From Antedon mediterranea (taxonomy: Eukaryota; Echinodermata; Crinoidea; Comatulida; Antedonidae): a DNA stretch of 64,000 nucleotides. The stretch lies in assembly GCF_964355755.1 (NCBI RefSeq), contig NC_092672.1:20210501-20274500 (forward strand). Reading direction: 5' to 3'. Position numbers and translations under genes: made by a program. Positions 33,056 through 45,572 of the stretch are shown here, one piece after another. The notes beneath the pieces are model-generated. The model did not search any database, was not told where the DNA came from, and was given only the letters and a program-made list of their open reading frames with translations. The stretch's first letter is position 1, and each line of letters begins with the position of its first letter.

Positions 33056-36000
33056 TAGGCTAGTCAATCTAGCAAAAAAAACAGCCCAAAGTGAAACAAA
33101 TTGCAAACAGAGAATTTTCTTTTTTAAATGGTCATATATGATGAGGAGATCAAAATTTGAGCATCACACCTCTGTCACTCATCCCGATGATATGCAAATT
33201 AGCTTAAATATGCAAATTAGGGTGAAATTACAAGGTTACCATATCTCAAAAACTACTAGTCCGAGAGAGTTGATTTTTTCACTGATCTATTCTAAATGTA
33301 TATATTTATATTTACTCTAATGAAACATTTTACGAAAAAATGACCGGAAGTACAACATTTGACCGTCGACCCCATTTCTCAATGTTTGCATCAATGTGAC
33401 TTAAATGTCTGTAGAGACTTTATTTTGCCCTCAAATGACCCAGACATAGGTTCCTAATAGCCAGCATAGGATCCCTTTGTAATTCCCAAAATCACACCTT
33501 TGTCACACACCTCGAAAGTATGCAAATTAGTAGTACAATTTAAATAAAATATGCAAATAAAGGGAAAAAATTACAGTTGTCCTATATCTCGAAAACCACT
33601 AATGCTAGAGAGCTGATTTTTTCACAGCCGTATTCAAAATGTACATATTTCTATTTGTTCCAATGAAACATTTTACAAAAAATTGACCGGAAGTATGACA
33701 TTTGACCCTCGACCCCATTTCTCAATATTGCATATATAAATGAAACTAAAATGTCTGTAGATACTTTGTTTTGCCCTCAAATGACTCCGATACAGGTTTC
33801 TAATAGCCAACATAGGACTGTTTAGTAGATCTCAAAATCACACCTGTATCACTCACCTCCAAAGTATGAAAATTATTAGTACAAGTTACATGGAATATGC
33901 AAATTAGAGGGTGAAATTAAAGGTTCTTATATATCGAAAACCACTAAGGCTAGAGAGTTGATTTTTTCAATAACTTGTTCAGAATGTACATATTTATATT
34001 TACTCTAATGAAACATTTTACGAAAAAATGACCGGAAATACAACAATTGACCCTCGACCCCATTTATTAATGTTTGCATACATAATGCGACTAAAATGTC
34101 TGTAGAGACTTTGTTTTGGACTCAAATAACTCGGATACATGTTTCCTATAGTCAGCATAGGACCGCTTTGTAATTCCCAAAATCACGCCTTCGTTTTGGC
34201 ATGGTTGGAATTCCCTTTTTTCGTATTAGTTTATGTACAGCGCTTAGAGGTTACACAAGGCGCTATATAAATCCAGGATATTATTATTATTATTTCTCAA
34301 TATTTGCATATAATGCAACTAAAATGTATGTACAGACTTTGTTTTGGCCTCAAATGACTCGGATACAGGTTTTATATAGCCAGTATAAGTCAAGCACCTC
34401 GAAAGTATGCAAATTAGTAGTACAAGCTATATGAAATATGCAAGTTACAGTGAATTGCCTTATGTATCTCGAAAACGCTAATGACCGAGAGAGAGAGATA
34501 TGGCAACTTTCTTGTACTACTGATTTGCATACTTTCAAGCGAAGTAACAGAGGTGTGATTTTGAGAATTACTAAACAGTTCTATGCTGGCTATAGAAAAC
34601 CTGTATCTGGGTCATTATTGAAAAAGAAAATTATCCAAAGTATGACATTTGACCCTCCAACCTATTTCTCAATATTTTCATATAATGCAACTAAAATGTA
34701 TGTACATACTTTGTTTTGGCCTCAAATGACTTGGATACAGGTTTTATATAGCCAGTATAGGATCGTTTAGTAATTCCAAAAGTCAAGCAACTCGAAAGTA
34801 TGCAAATTATTAGTACAAGTTATATGAAATATGCAAATTACAGCCTTATGTATCTCGAAAAACGCTAATGACCGATAGAGATATGGCAACTTTCACCTCT
34901 TGTACTACTAATTTGCATATTTTCTAGGGAAGTAACAAAGGTATAATTTTGAGAATTACTACAGTTCTATGCTGGCTATAGAAAACCTGTATCTGAGTCA
35001 TTTGAGGCCAAAACAGTCTGTACAGATATTTTAGTTTAATTATATGAAAATATTGAGAAATAGGGTCAAGGGTCAAATGTCATAATTCAATCAAGACAAT
35101 TTTTGCATAAAATGTTTCATTACAGCGAATATAAATATGTACATTCTGAATCAACTCTGAATTCAAATCAACTCTCTAGCATTAATGGTTTTCGAGATAT
35201 GGGAAGACTGTAATTTCACCCCTAATTTGCATATTTCATGTAACTTGTACTAATAATTTGCATACTTTCAAGGTATGTGACAAAGATGTGATTTTGGGAA
35301 TTACAAAGAGGTCCTATGCTGACAATAGGAAAACTGTATCCGAGTCATTTGAGTCCAAAAAAATTATCTACAGACATTTTAGTCGCATTATGTATGCAAG
35401 CATTGATAAATAGGGTCAAGGGTCAATTGTTGTATTTCCGGTCATTTTTTCGTAAAATGTTTCATTAGAGCAAATATAAATATGTACATTCTGAACAAGT
35501 TTTTGAAAAAATCAACTCTCTACCTTAGCGGTTTTCGATACATATAGGAACTTGTAATTTCACCCCCTAATTTGCATATTTCATGTAACTTGTACTAATA
35601 ATTTGCATACTTTGAAGGTGAGTGATACAGGTGTGATTTTGAGATTTACTAAACATTCCAATGTTGGCTATTAGAAACCTGTATCCGAGTTATTTGAGGG
35701 CAAAACAAAGTCTCTACAGACATTTTAGTTTTCATTATATATGCAATATTGAGAAATGGGGTCGAGGGTCAAATGTCATAGTTCCGGGCATTTTTTTGTA
35801 AAATGTCTCATTACAGCAAATATAAATATATACATTTTAAATATTTTAGTGAAAAAATCAACACTCTAGCATTAGCGGTTTTCGAGATATGGCAATGCTG
35901 TAATTTCACTCCCTAATTTGCATATTTAATATTACTTGTACTACTAATTTGCATACTTTCGAGGTGCGTGACGAAGTTGTGATTTTAGGAATTATAATAC

Positions 36001-36409
36001 AGTTCTATGGTGGGTATTGAAAAACAATATCCAAGTGATTGAGTCCAAAATAAAGTCTCTACAGACATTTTAATCACATATTATGTAAATATTGAGAAAT
36101 GGGGTCAAGGGTCAAAATTTGGTACTTCTGGACATTTTTATGTAAAATGTCTCATTAGAGCAAATATAAATATATATATTCTGAACCAGACTGTGCAAAA
36201 ATGAACTCTCTACGATTAGTAGTTTTTAAGATATGGTAACCCTGTAATTTCACCCTAATTTGCATATTTAAGCTAATTTGCATACCTTCGGGATGAGTGT
36301 CAGAGGTGTGATGCTCAAAAAATAATCACCTTATCATATGTAACCATTTAAAAAAAAAAAATCTCTGTTTGCAATTTGTTTCACTCAAAATGCTAGATTG
36401 ACTAGCCTA
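33056..36409. mobile_element. 3354-bp palindromic foldback element
   Basis: The ends TAGGCTAGTCAATCTAGCA and (inverted) TGCTAGATTGACTAGCCTA match exactly. They are followed inside by a second shared block, GTGAAACAAATTGCAAACAG. The flanks carry a 3-bp duplication TAT (33053-33055, 36410-36412), and copy B at about 47350 keeps the uninterrupted site. Inside, modules of about 330-350 bp run forward in the left part and inverted in the right part. Around 34300-34900 they switch forward, inverted, forward, inverted. Modules share ATGCAAATTAG, TATATCTCGAAAA, GAAACATTTTACGAAAAA and TGACCCTCGACCCCATTT. No ORF of note, so it is non-autonomous. Confidence 0.88.
34201..34293 (+). repeat. Short SINE- or MITE-like tail inside the foldback
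   Basis: It contains GTACAGCGCTTAGAGG, then GGCGCTATATAAATCC and a (TTA)n run. This GCGCTATATAAAT-(TTA)n ending is a common 3' end of dispersed repeats in animals. It is absent from the matching modules, so it inserted later. Confidence 0.55.
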
Positions 36410-37431
36410 TATGGTCATACTCGCTTAGTGCTGGAAATTAATGGTATGTGACCTGATTTTAGTGAAGGTGACAAAGTCACATTCCTCAAATATGTATCAT
36501 GTTCAAAGAGACTTTTATACCATATAACCATAACATCTTTATTATAGGCCTATTAGAGAGTTTGTTTATAATTATACATTTATCCCATTTCATGTATCTA
36601 TACATACAGGGTATCAAAATGACCCAATTGTACTAGGAATGTTATATGTAGTTTCAACATTATCAAACATCTTTGATCCAATATTGTGGTCAATGGGGTT
36701 GTAGTGAATATATAGCGTATGCGTTCTCTGGCGTATTTAAATCCATGCGACGTACATTGACACTGACACTGAATGATTTCTCATACAAAAAGTATACCGT
36801 ATTCAACTAAAACTTTTATTTCTTGTAACTCAGTATTAATACAACTTTCTACCAGTCTAGACCTTTCTTCTCTATACTCTATACGTCTATCTACTATGAT
36901 CTTATTTTCTCTTCTCCCCTAATCTAATATCTATAACATTTTACTACTTATACTGAACATGCAAATTAGGGGCTTAGAGGAGGATAACATTTTCCCCCCA
37001 AAGTTTCCCACCAAAATTATACGATTTTTGATTGGCTATTAAATTTAGCAGACCATAGTCTAAGACATTCTTTATCTAACTACAGGAACTGAGAAACATA
37101 ATATTATGACAGGGGTGGAAATTCACCACTTTTTGTATGTTTGTCTGTTTTTTGTTTATATTGCATGCATCCATACATATGGTGAATAAAAATGGCCACA
37201 ATTAGGGAGAGCATGGGGTATTAATGAGGTATCAAACTTTACTTGATTGCAATTGTACTGTGTTTTAAACTATAATTGAAACTTCTCTTGGGCAAGTACA
37301 CTTACTAGTTTGAGATATACTTTTATTCAACTGGGATATATTATTGTAAAAAGATTCTTGTTGTTTTGTTTTTTTTTTATTAACAAAAATGTGCATTTTT
37401 CTAACATAATTCTTTTTTAAATGTTAAATAG

Positions 37432-37530
37432 AAAGGCAATACAGCATTGCATCAGGGTGCACAATGTGGTCACTTCGATATCTGCCAAACATTGGTAGAC
37501 ATGGCAGCAGCAGTGGACCAACAAAATAAT
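37432..37530 (+). CDS. Ankyrin-repeat exon in copy A (33 residues)
   Basis: A 99-bp exon between acceptor TGTTAAATAG and donor GTAAGTCA, phase 0. It encodes KGNTALHQGAQCGHFDICQ and ends AAAVDQQNN, one ankyrin repeat with the TALH and GH signatures. It is the paralogue of the copy B exon, with identical intron borders and length. Some consensus residues have drifted (HQGAQCG instead of HxAAxxG). Confidence 0.88.
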
Positions 37531-38625
37531 GTAAGTCATAAATTAATTGTTGTAATTGCATTCATGATCAGAATCCTAAATGTTGTAATTATTCAATTTA
37601 GATTAAAATGCTTGTTCCTCAAACACAATTGCACAAAATGCATTCCTAAAGAATGTAATTATTTTATTACGGTATAGAGGCTACTTGTTAATAACTTCAT
37701 ATTTTTTCTTATTTTGAATTTTATTCAATTGTCTAATTATTCAACATCAAGATAGTGCAGGCAAGTGAACATAGACAGAAAAAAATTAAACAAGTTTAAA
37801 ATGCTATTTTTGAGGCTATTAAAAACCTGCAATTAATCTAGCAATCATTGGGTGGATTATACTGTAATTTGGTTATTAGAATCACTTTGGTTTTGAAGTT
37901 TCTTGTTGGTATGACAACTACAACTAATGCAGCTCCTGCATTGTATCTGTCTCAGAATATCCTGTATAATCAATCTTCTTCAAACTTGTTTTTTTTTTTC
38001 ATTACATTAGTAATGCTAATTTTAATACAATTTTTTTTTTAGTACAATTTTTTATAACGATTATAGTATTATTGAATGCTTTTCATGTTCGGTAAATTTT
38101 ATTCAAACAAAATAAGGATGCCAGGTTTGCTATAAAAAAGGAAAGCTTAAAAATTGTCTACGGTAAATATTTGGTTTTCTTTTGGATGAAAACTCTTTCT
38201 TTACGCTTGCTCATTAGCTATTTCTGTTAGCAATTGCTCACTATTATAACATTGTATTTCCATACCTTCATTCCTATCAATCAATCCTTCTGGTTGCTAT
38301 GTTTCATTAGTTGAAATGGAGAAAGACCACAAAGACAAAGACATTCAAAATGCACATGTTCAAATTTCGGCAGTAACACCTATTAAGAAATAATCTTTTG
38401 GTTCACCTTTTTGTGTCAGAGGTCAGAGTATGAGGCAACATTGTATTCAAGTGCAAGCTGATAAGTTTTAAAATTTCATTTGTTCTCTCTTATATTTTGG
38501 TTAAGTTTTCACTGCATGGTATTCTTTAATACTTTCTAGTCACCATTAAGGAAATAGGCCTAGTAGATGAGTATTCTTAACAAAGATTAAAGCAGATTTA
38601 AAACCTAGGCCCAACACAAAACAAT
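37531..38625. other. Intron DNA leading into a LINE
   Basis: Copy A homology ends at about 38090. The following ~530 bp has no recognised feature; part may be the 5' UTR of the LINE whose ORF1 starts at 38626. Confidence 0.45.
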
Positions 38626-39570
38626 ATGGCCTCCAGAAGCATGCATGGTAGCTCATCTAGAGAGGCTAGCCCCTCTACTGCTAGGCCTAACACTAGAAAT
38701 ACTAAGAAGAAAGGAAGCGATAAACAACCCAGTTCTAAGGCAGATGCTGAAACAAAATGCACTAAATGTTTTAAACCAGTGGAGGAAAATATGAAGTTTT
38801 TAAAATGTGACTTTTGTGGAACAAAAACTTGTGTTGATTGTACAGGCCTAGCAGAGTCAGTGTATGATGCCATAGTGTCTTGCCAGCTACCAAACTTTAT
38901 TCGGTCATATCATTCTTGCTCTAATGCAATACCTACGATCAAGAATGTTAGTAAAATGATGAAAGGAATTATAGATGATCAAAAAATACTATCAAAAAAA
39001 GTTGAGGATCTTAATGATAAAGTGGATACCATGGAAAATCATATCGAGGAAAAGATAAGAGAAGCTATTGATGATTTTAGGGATAGAGAAGCAAGAAAAT
39101 GTAACTTAATCATACACAATGTACCTGAATCCCATCATGAAGACTCAAAAGATAGAAGGAAGGAAGACACTGTGTACGTTGACGATGTTTTCAATGCCTG
39201 TCAGGCCACTGGTTCGACGTTATCCTCAGTTATAAGATTGGGAAAAAGAGAAAGAGAAGGAAACAAGCCAAGGCTGCTAAAAGTGACAGTTGATTCGGTA
39301 GCCACAAAGAGGAACACCCTTGGCGGAACAAAAAACCTAAGGGACGGCAAAAGTGATAAATGGAGTAACATATATGTCACGCCAGACCTGACCCAAAAGG
39401 AGAGGGAGAAAAACAAGCTGTTAAGAGAGACGCTATCATTCAGACGAAATGAAGAAGGCAATGAGTCCTTAGCTATAAGAAGAGGTAAAATCGTTGATCT
39501 GTCTAAAAAACGTGTAAATTTAAACGCTAAAGAAGGATCAATAAAGGGCAACCAGCCCTTTCCAAGATAG
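38626..39570 (+). CDS. CR1-like LINE ORF1 with PHD-type zinc finger
   Basis: A 314-residue frame with a good start context (A at -3, G at +4). After a basic Ser-rich N-terminus, residues about 45-75 hold CTKCFKPV and CDFCGTKTCVDC, a PHD-like Cys/His finger as found in CR1 ORF1 proteins. Residues about 110-150 form a coiled coil (KKVEDLNDKVDTMENHIEEK). Then an RNA-binding-like part begins RKCNLIIHNVPES. It should bind the LINE RNA. The ORF2 frame (+1) is already open from about 39544, so the real C-terminus may have been altered by an indel. Confidence 0.82.
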   Translation: MASRSMHGSSSREASPSTARPNTRNTKKKGSDKQPSSKADAETKCTKCFKPVEENMKFLKCDFCGTKTCVDCTGLAESVYDAIVSCQLPNFIRSYHSCSNAIPTIKNVSKMMKGIIDDQKILSKKVEDLNDKVDTMENHIEEKIREAIDDFRDREARKCNLIIHNVPESHHEDSKDRRKEDTVYVDDVFNACQATGSTLSSVIRLGKREREGNKPRLLKVTVDSVATKRNTLGGTKNLRDGKSDKWSNIYVTPDLTQKEREKNKLLRETLSFRRNEEGNESLAIRRGKIVDLSKKRVNLNAKEGSIKGNQPFPR

Positions 39571-40704
39571 CAGGAACCTTAACATATTTAGTACCAAAGA
39601 AAGTTGTTTAGTTTCATCTACTATTAGTGATAAAGAAACACATTATTTATGTTCCGAGTCCAATAACAAAATAAGTCCTGAAGAAAATGTTTCAGTTTCG
39701 TCAAATAGAAGTGATAAAGAAAATAACTATTTATGTTCTGATTCTGATTCAAGAAATGATGTTATATTGGAAGACCACAGTAGTTTCAATGATACAAGTG
39801 GATTGAGTGATGATACAGAAGATATCTTACGAGCCAATAAAAAGGACCTCAATAGTAAAAAGAAACTACATTGTGTGTATACAAATGTAGATGGTCTAAT
39901 CAACAAAAATGCAGAACTAGAGAGCTACTTAAGCAGCAAAACTGATGCACCGGATATTCTAGCAATTACAGAAGTATTTCCTAAGCGACGAAGTAGTGAT
40001 ATCGATACAACAGTCCTTCAGCTAAATGGGTATGACATGTTTATAACAGACCAGCTGGGCAGAGGAGTTTGTATATATACAAATAAGGTGCTAAAAGCAA
40101 CAAGTGTAAACTTCGACACTCAATTAAACAACTTTAATGAAAGTGTCTGGTGCGAGATCAGACTTGAAAATGAAGAAAATATATTAGTGGGATGCATATA
40201 TAGAAGTCCAAACTCTTCCAAAGAGAATAATGATGCTTTGTTAAATTTGATATCAACAGCCTGTAGAAGGAAGTACCCTTATCTTTTGATAACTGGTGAT
40301 TTCAATTATAGAGAGATAGACTGGACATCATGGATTTCGAGAGAGCTAGTGAGAATCATGGTAGTAGTAAGCTTGTTGATTGTCTTCAGGACAACTTCCT
40401 TTACCAAGTATCTAACCGAAATACAAGATATAGAGATGGTAATAGACCAAGTCTGTTAGATTTAATCATTCTGAACGATGAACTACTAATTGATGAAGTA
40501 TCTGAATACAGCCCACTTGGAAAAAGTGATCATGTAATTCTTGAATTTTATTTAAACTGTTATTGTAAGATTGATGATTATCAACCAAGTAGATTTAAAT
40601 TTTGTAATGGAAACTATCACAATTTAAGAAATGGTTTAAAGGAAGTCAACTGGACTGAAATGAATGATAAAGATGTAAACACAGCATGGAGTTTTTTTTT
40701 ATAG
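39544..40704 (+). pseudogene. CR1-like LINE ORF2, endonuclease part, frameshifted
   Basis: The first frame runs to 40459 without a good ATG (the nominal start at 39767 is TTG). It carries endonuclease words such as YTNVDGLINK, AITEVFPK, GCIYRSPNS and LLITGDFNYREIDW. Near 40335 the sense passes to another frame (40330-40704) with LLDLIILND and SDHVILEF, the C-terminal catalytic SDH box. A one-base change in the T-run at about 40690-40700 then shifts to the RT frame. The endonuclease would nick target DNA in a working element; here it is broken. Confidence 0.85.
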
Positions 40705-42717
40705 ATGCAATACATGAGGCAACTTCAGCAAATATTCCCAAAACTAAACCGAAAGATGGAATCAAAAAGAAAAGAAAATCAGCAGTATGGATGAACACGG
40801 AAGCTCTAGCTAAAATAAAGAAAAAGTACCATGCATGGAAGCGTTATACTGCTACAAAGCACTACAAAGATTATGAGAAATATACAAAATTAAGAAATGC
40901 AGCTTCAAAGGAGTCAAAAAAAGCTAAACGGATCTTTGAGAAAAAACTTGCAAAAGAAGTTAAGACTAACCCAAAATGCTTTTGGAATTATGTAAGGTCT
41001 AAAACAAGAATAAAGTGTGGAATTAGCCACCTGACTAAACCTGATGGGTCTAAAACAAAAAATGATGTAGAAAAAGCTTTTATCTTGAATAATTTCTTTT
41101 GTAGCACGTTTACATGTGAAGACATATCCGATGTACCAGAACTTACAAATAGATATAATGGTGTACCATTGAGCACATTAGCATTTTCAAGAGAGCAAGT
41201 CCTAAAGAAGCTGATGAGTCTAAACCCTTCAAAATCTCCGGGCCCAGACAGCATACATCCACGTGTACTAAAAGAAGCAGCAGAACTAATCGCTGATCCA
41301 CTAACAAACATATTTAATAAATCCATAAAGGAAGGTATCATTCCTGACGACTGGAAGGTAGCTCATGTTTCCGCTATATTTAAGAAGGGCAACCCTACTA
41401 ATCCAGGCAACTATAGGCCCATCAGTTTGACATCAGTGATATGTAAAGTAATGGAATCCTTAATCAAAGATGATCTAATGATGTTTCTGGAAGGCAACGA
41501 TCTTATAAGTAACCATCAATATGGATTTAGAGCAGGCAGATCATGTGTAACACAACTGATAATGGTACTTGATAAATGGACAGCTATGATTGATGAAGAA
41601 GGTGGTGTAGACGTAGCATACCTGGATTTTAGCAAGGCCTTCGATACTGTCCCACACCAACGACTACTGAAAAAAATACAAGCATATGGAATTAATGGTA
41701 ATCTTTTAAAATGGATAGAATGTTTCTTACTTGGAAGGAAGCAGCGTGTTGCAATTAAAGGAACCTTATCGTCTTGGTCCCATGTTACAAGCGGGATACC
41801 CCAAGGAAGTGTCCTCGGACCTATACTATTCTTGATCTACATAAACGATCTACCCGATATATTAGAAACCCACAAAGAGATGTTTGCTGATGATACCAAA
41901 CTGTTCAATCATATTAAGAGTCGGGCTGACTGTGAAGCCCTCCAACGTGATATTGATGCTGCTAACGATTGGGCAATAACTTGGCAGTTGATGTTTAACG
42001 TCAATAAGTGCTGCATTATGCATCTTGGCAGGAGCCTTGAATTGTACAATTATACGATGTCAGCGGAGGCTTTGCAGGCAAAAGAGGAAGAAAAAGACTT
42101 GGGCGTTATATTTGACCAGACCCTCAAGTTCAGCAAACACGTTGGAATCGTCAGTAATAGAGCCAATAGAGTTGTTGGTCTGATCAGACATACATTTAAC
42201 TACCTTGATGAGGAAATGTTTGTTCCACTTTTTAAATCATTAGTGAGACCTCACCTTGAATATGCTAACTGTGTATGGTCTCCGTTTCTTCGTAAAGATA
42301 TAACATGCATTGAAAAAGTTCAAAGGAGGGCAACAAAAGCAATTCCATCATTAAAAGACCTGGATTATACAAAATCCAGAACGCCTAAAACGACTAAATC
42401 TACCAACATTGGCCTTTAGAAGATTACGAGGAGATATGATTCAAGTTTTTAAAATGGTGACAGGCCTAAGTGGTAGTGGAGTGCGTAACTTCTTCCCTAT
42501 GAAAACATACGAGAGAAACCTAAGAAGACATAGATACACCATATATAAGCGATGACCTAAACTGGATATCCGCAAGTACAATTTTTCTTACAGAATTGTT
42601 AACCTATGGAATAGTCTACCAGAGGAAGCCGTTAACACCACCACAGTAAACGCCTTTAAAAATAAACTTGATAAATTCATTGAAAGAAAATACAACAAAT
42701 TTACTTTTATGGGATAA
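40686..42717 (+). pseudogene. CR1-like LINE ORF2, reverse transcriptase part
   Basis: A 577-codon frame to 42419 holds a full RT domain: NPSKSPGPDSIHPRVL, FKKGNPTNPGNYRPIS, LDFSKAFDTVPHQ, GIPQGSVLGPILF and the catalytic FADD box. The sense then shifts near 42378 into a frame that ends at 42717, with a further TGA at 42553. That tail has the usual C-terminal WNSLPEE and FKNKLDKF words. With at least three shifts and one stop the element is dead. A doubled CAGGTGATTA near 42861 may be its 3' tail. Confidence 0.88.
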
Positions 42718-44167
42718 AGTGTATTGCAGAAGAATTTAAATCAAGGAAACGAATGAAAAAAAAACAACAAAAAAAACCATGCAGTGATGACTTGATGAAA
42801 TTGGGAGGGCATGACATGTACCATACAGAAATGTATGGTCTACTTACGAGCCCGACAAGACAGGTGATTACAGGTGATTACATAAATTTACTTACTGTCA
42901 ATCGATAGTATTATCAGCATTCATGATACTGTGTCTATGAATGATGGGGTTGGGGTAAAGATATCAACATAACCAGAGGATTGGTACCTGCTGTCTCTTT
43001 TTTTATAAATTTGTTAAATTATTAAATCTGACTTGTGCATTTATGTACAGGATAGCACCATTTTAGTATTTGAATTGTACACATTTTTTGGTCTTATGTA
43101 GTAGGTTGCCCTGCATTTCTGCATAATGCATATTGTCCTTGACTTTTTACATGATATCAACTATAACATTTCTATTTAGTATTTGAATTGTAGGTTATTT
43201 GGTCGTTAATAAGGCAAAGTATTTCTTGTAGTAGTAGGTTGCACTGCATGTTTTTTGTTTCTTTCATATGAAATATTAAATCCATTACTGTAGTAGTACA
43301 TTGTTTACAATATACAAATGTCCACTCACTCACTCCTATATATAGGAGATATGGAAAACCAATTCACGGTTTGTTACTTGGAGTTGTGTTATGATGATTA
43401 AAATTAGCAGAGGTTTACTTTTTACATCTCATAGTAGTTGATGAATCAAGTCGATACGATGACATCTTCAAGACAGAATCCAATATGGCCTGCAATGTGG
43501 CAGGAAAATAACAATTGTTTTTCAAAATGCATTTTTTTGTCCATACAATATACAATACAATGTACAATAGGCCTACTATCTTAAAACAAAACAGTAATTT
43601 GCTTGCTTTAAATTGATCGGTTATAAAATGCTAGTTGTACTGAATATTTTAGTATGATGTTTTATTCATCATTTTTAGTAATGCATTTGACCATACTCTC
43701 TTTTATTGTCAACACACTACCAACTCTGTCCACCACCTCCTCATCATTAAATAGTGAAGAGCAATGATATTTAAAGGATGTAATATACGCCCATATTAGA
43801 CCCAGTTTAAGTTTGTAATTATTTTGTCCATAATATAATACATTACAAGGGCCTATACATTTTATATTACACAGTGCCCTCACTCATCATTTATTTTACT
43901 TTTTAAAATTCTGTTTATAATACCAGCGTACTGTTCAATAAAAACCAAAACATCTGTACAAAATTAAATTTTATTTAATTTTTTTAGACCTTTTTACAAA
44001 ACACCTTTAGTTGAAATAGCATTTAAATAAAAGAAAAACTATTACCAGCATTCAACTAGATGATGATTTCATTTCATTATTCGGTCTATTTCAGTATATA
44101 CATGAAAAAAAAAATGAAATTGAGGAGATCTTCTTCATCATTATAAGACAATAACAAACAAACTCGT
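42718..44167. other. LINE 3' end and AT-rich intron
   Basis: The first ~160 bp is probably LINE 3' UTR. A small hairpin CTCCTATATATAGGAG lies at about 43335. Nothing else is recognised up to the start of copy B. Confidence 0.45.
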
Positions 44168-45011
44168 TTAAATATAAATCTACCCACTGTAATTTTGGTG
44201 TTGCTACAGTTTTTAATATTTTAGAACAATGACAAATTGACAGATTATCAATGCTTACTTTATAGCATTCATTCAAGTATAAGCAATAATGTTAACAGTA
44301 TACTATTTGAAAATCACAATATAAAAAGATCAACTTTAATCTTTGTAAAGTTTAATATTTGTTAACAGACTGTTCATTCTTTTAAATTAAATTTTAAATT
44401 CAAACCATAATTTATCCACAAAATATCAATGATTAAAAATAAACTTGTTTAAAAAATGAAAAAAAATTTTAAACTCTAATCGTGTCTTAAGTTGATCATT
44501 GACACTATTTTAACTAAAATAAATACCGGTAACTTAAATTTAAAGTTTAGTTAGCAAGGTTCAAAAGGATGAACTAATAAAAACCTTAAAAGATGCTACG
44601 AGGATACTTGTTTTTCTTGTCTTACCATTATTGAATGAATGTTATTGAATTGAATTCACAGCCTACACATACAATAATATACAATAATGACAACATTTGA
44701 TGTTTTATTTAAGTTTAACTAAAAATGAAAAACTACGATGTGTATTCCATGCGTACTGTACACCAATTTTTTATTGTTGAAAGTTTCAAAATGATGCAAT
44801 GAACTTTACTCCGTCCATTGGATTGAATGTTAAACTGACCAAATAAGTCCTGATAATGAACAGAACAGAGTATGCTCAGTATACTGTGCATAAGCATGCG
44901 CAGATTATTATTTTGTGTAGATTACCGTATCCTTTCATCTACCGTCCCTTTGTCTACCGTACTGTCATAAAGTCGCTAGTAGGTTTTATTGTAATTAACA
45001 GCACACTACGT

Positions 45012-45572
45012 GGAACAAGTTCAAGTTCAAGTTCAAGTTAAAATTTATTGTCAAATACACAGTAAATGAAATTTGCCTTCCAAGGTTCAAATTACAATAA
45101 AAATAACAACAGTTAAAAACATACAATACTATACAATGGATAAGATAATATATAAGAAAATATGCTATGTATAAAACATTATGAACAGTATAAATATTAA
45201 AATACTATATAAAGAATAAAATATAAAACGTCTCAAGTTATCTTTTAAATTGCTTGTTGTATTGCCTGATTGCACACGGAAGAAATGATTTATTATGACG
45301 CTCAGTCTTCTTAATTGAAGGAATCATCCTTCCGGATCTACTGAAATTTATAAAGTTAAAAAGAGGATGAGACTGGTCGTTAATTATACATTTTAGTTTT
45401 TTCTCCATAACCTTATCGCATATATCATGGATAGATGGGACGTTTGCACCTATTACCTTCTTAGCCATTTTTATTATTCTCTGTAATTTATTTGAGTTAT
45501 ACTTAGATAAACTATTTAGCCATACAATACAGCAAAATGTTAATATGGACTGTATCATAGCCTGATGGAACA
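45012..45572 (-). pseudogene. 5'-truncated LINE 3' end with (CTTGAA)n tail and GGAACA target duplication
   Basis: On the minus strand a 106-codon frame (45558-45238) gives the C-terminus of a LINE ORF2: SILTFCCIVW, LQRIIKMAKKVIG, QSHPLFNF, SGRMIP and NKSFLPCAIRQYN. The 3' end is a six-base repeat (AAGTTC on +, 45016-45039). GGAACA at 45012-45017 and 45567-45572 is the target duplication. Copy A has the unoccupied site GCAACA at 31199-31204. The insertion therefore followed the duplication. Confidence 0.88.

Larger units (their letters stand above)
30350..38090 (+). repeat. Segmental duplication, copy A
   Basis: From TTTAAATATAAATCTACCCA this segment is collinear with 44168-48580 and closely similar over most of its length, including a tRNA-like element, a 69-bp minisatellite and one ankyrin exon. 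Differences are insertions and deletions: the 3354-bp foldback here, about 580 bp at 36545-37130, and 37560-37930, which are missing from copy B. Copy A lacks the two LINE fragments of copy B. Confidence 0.9.
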
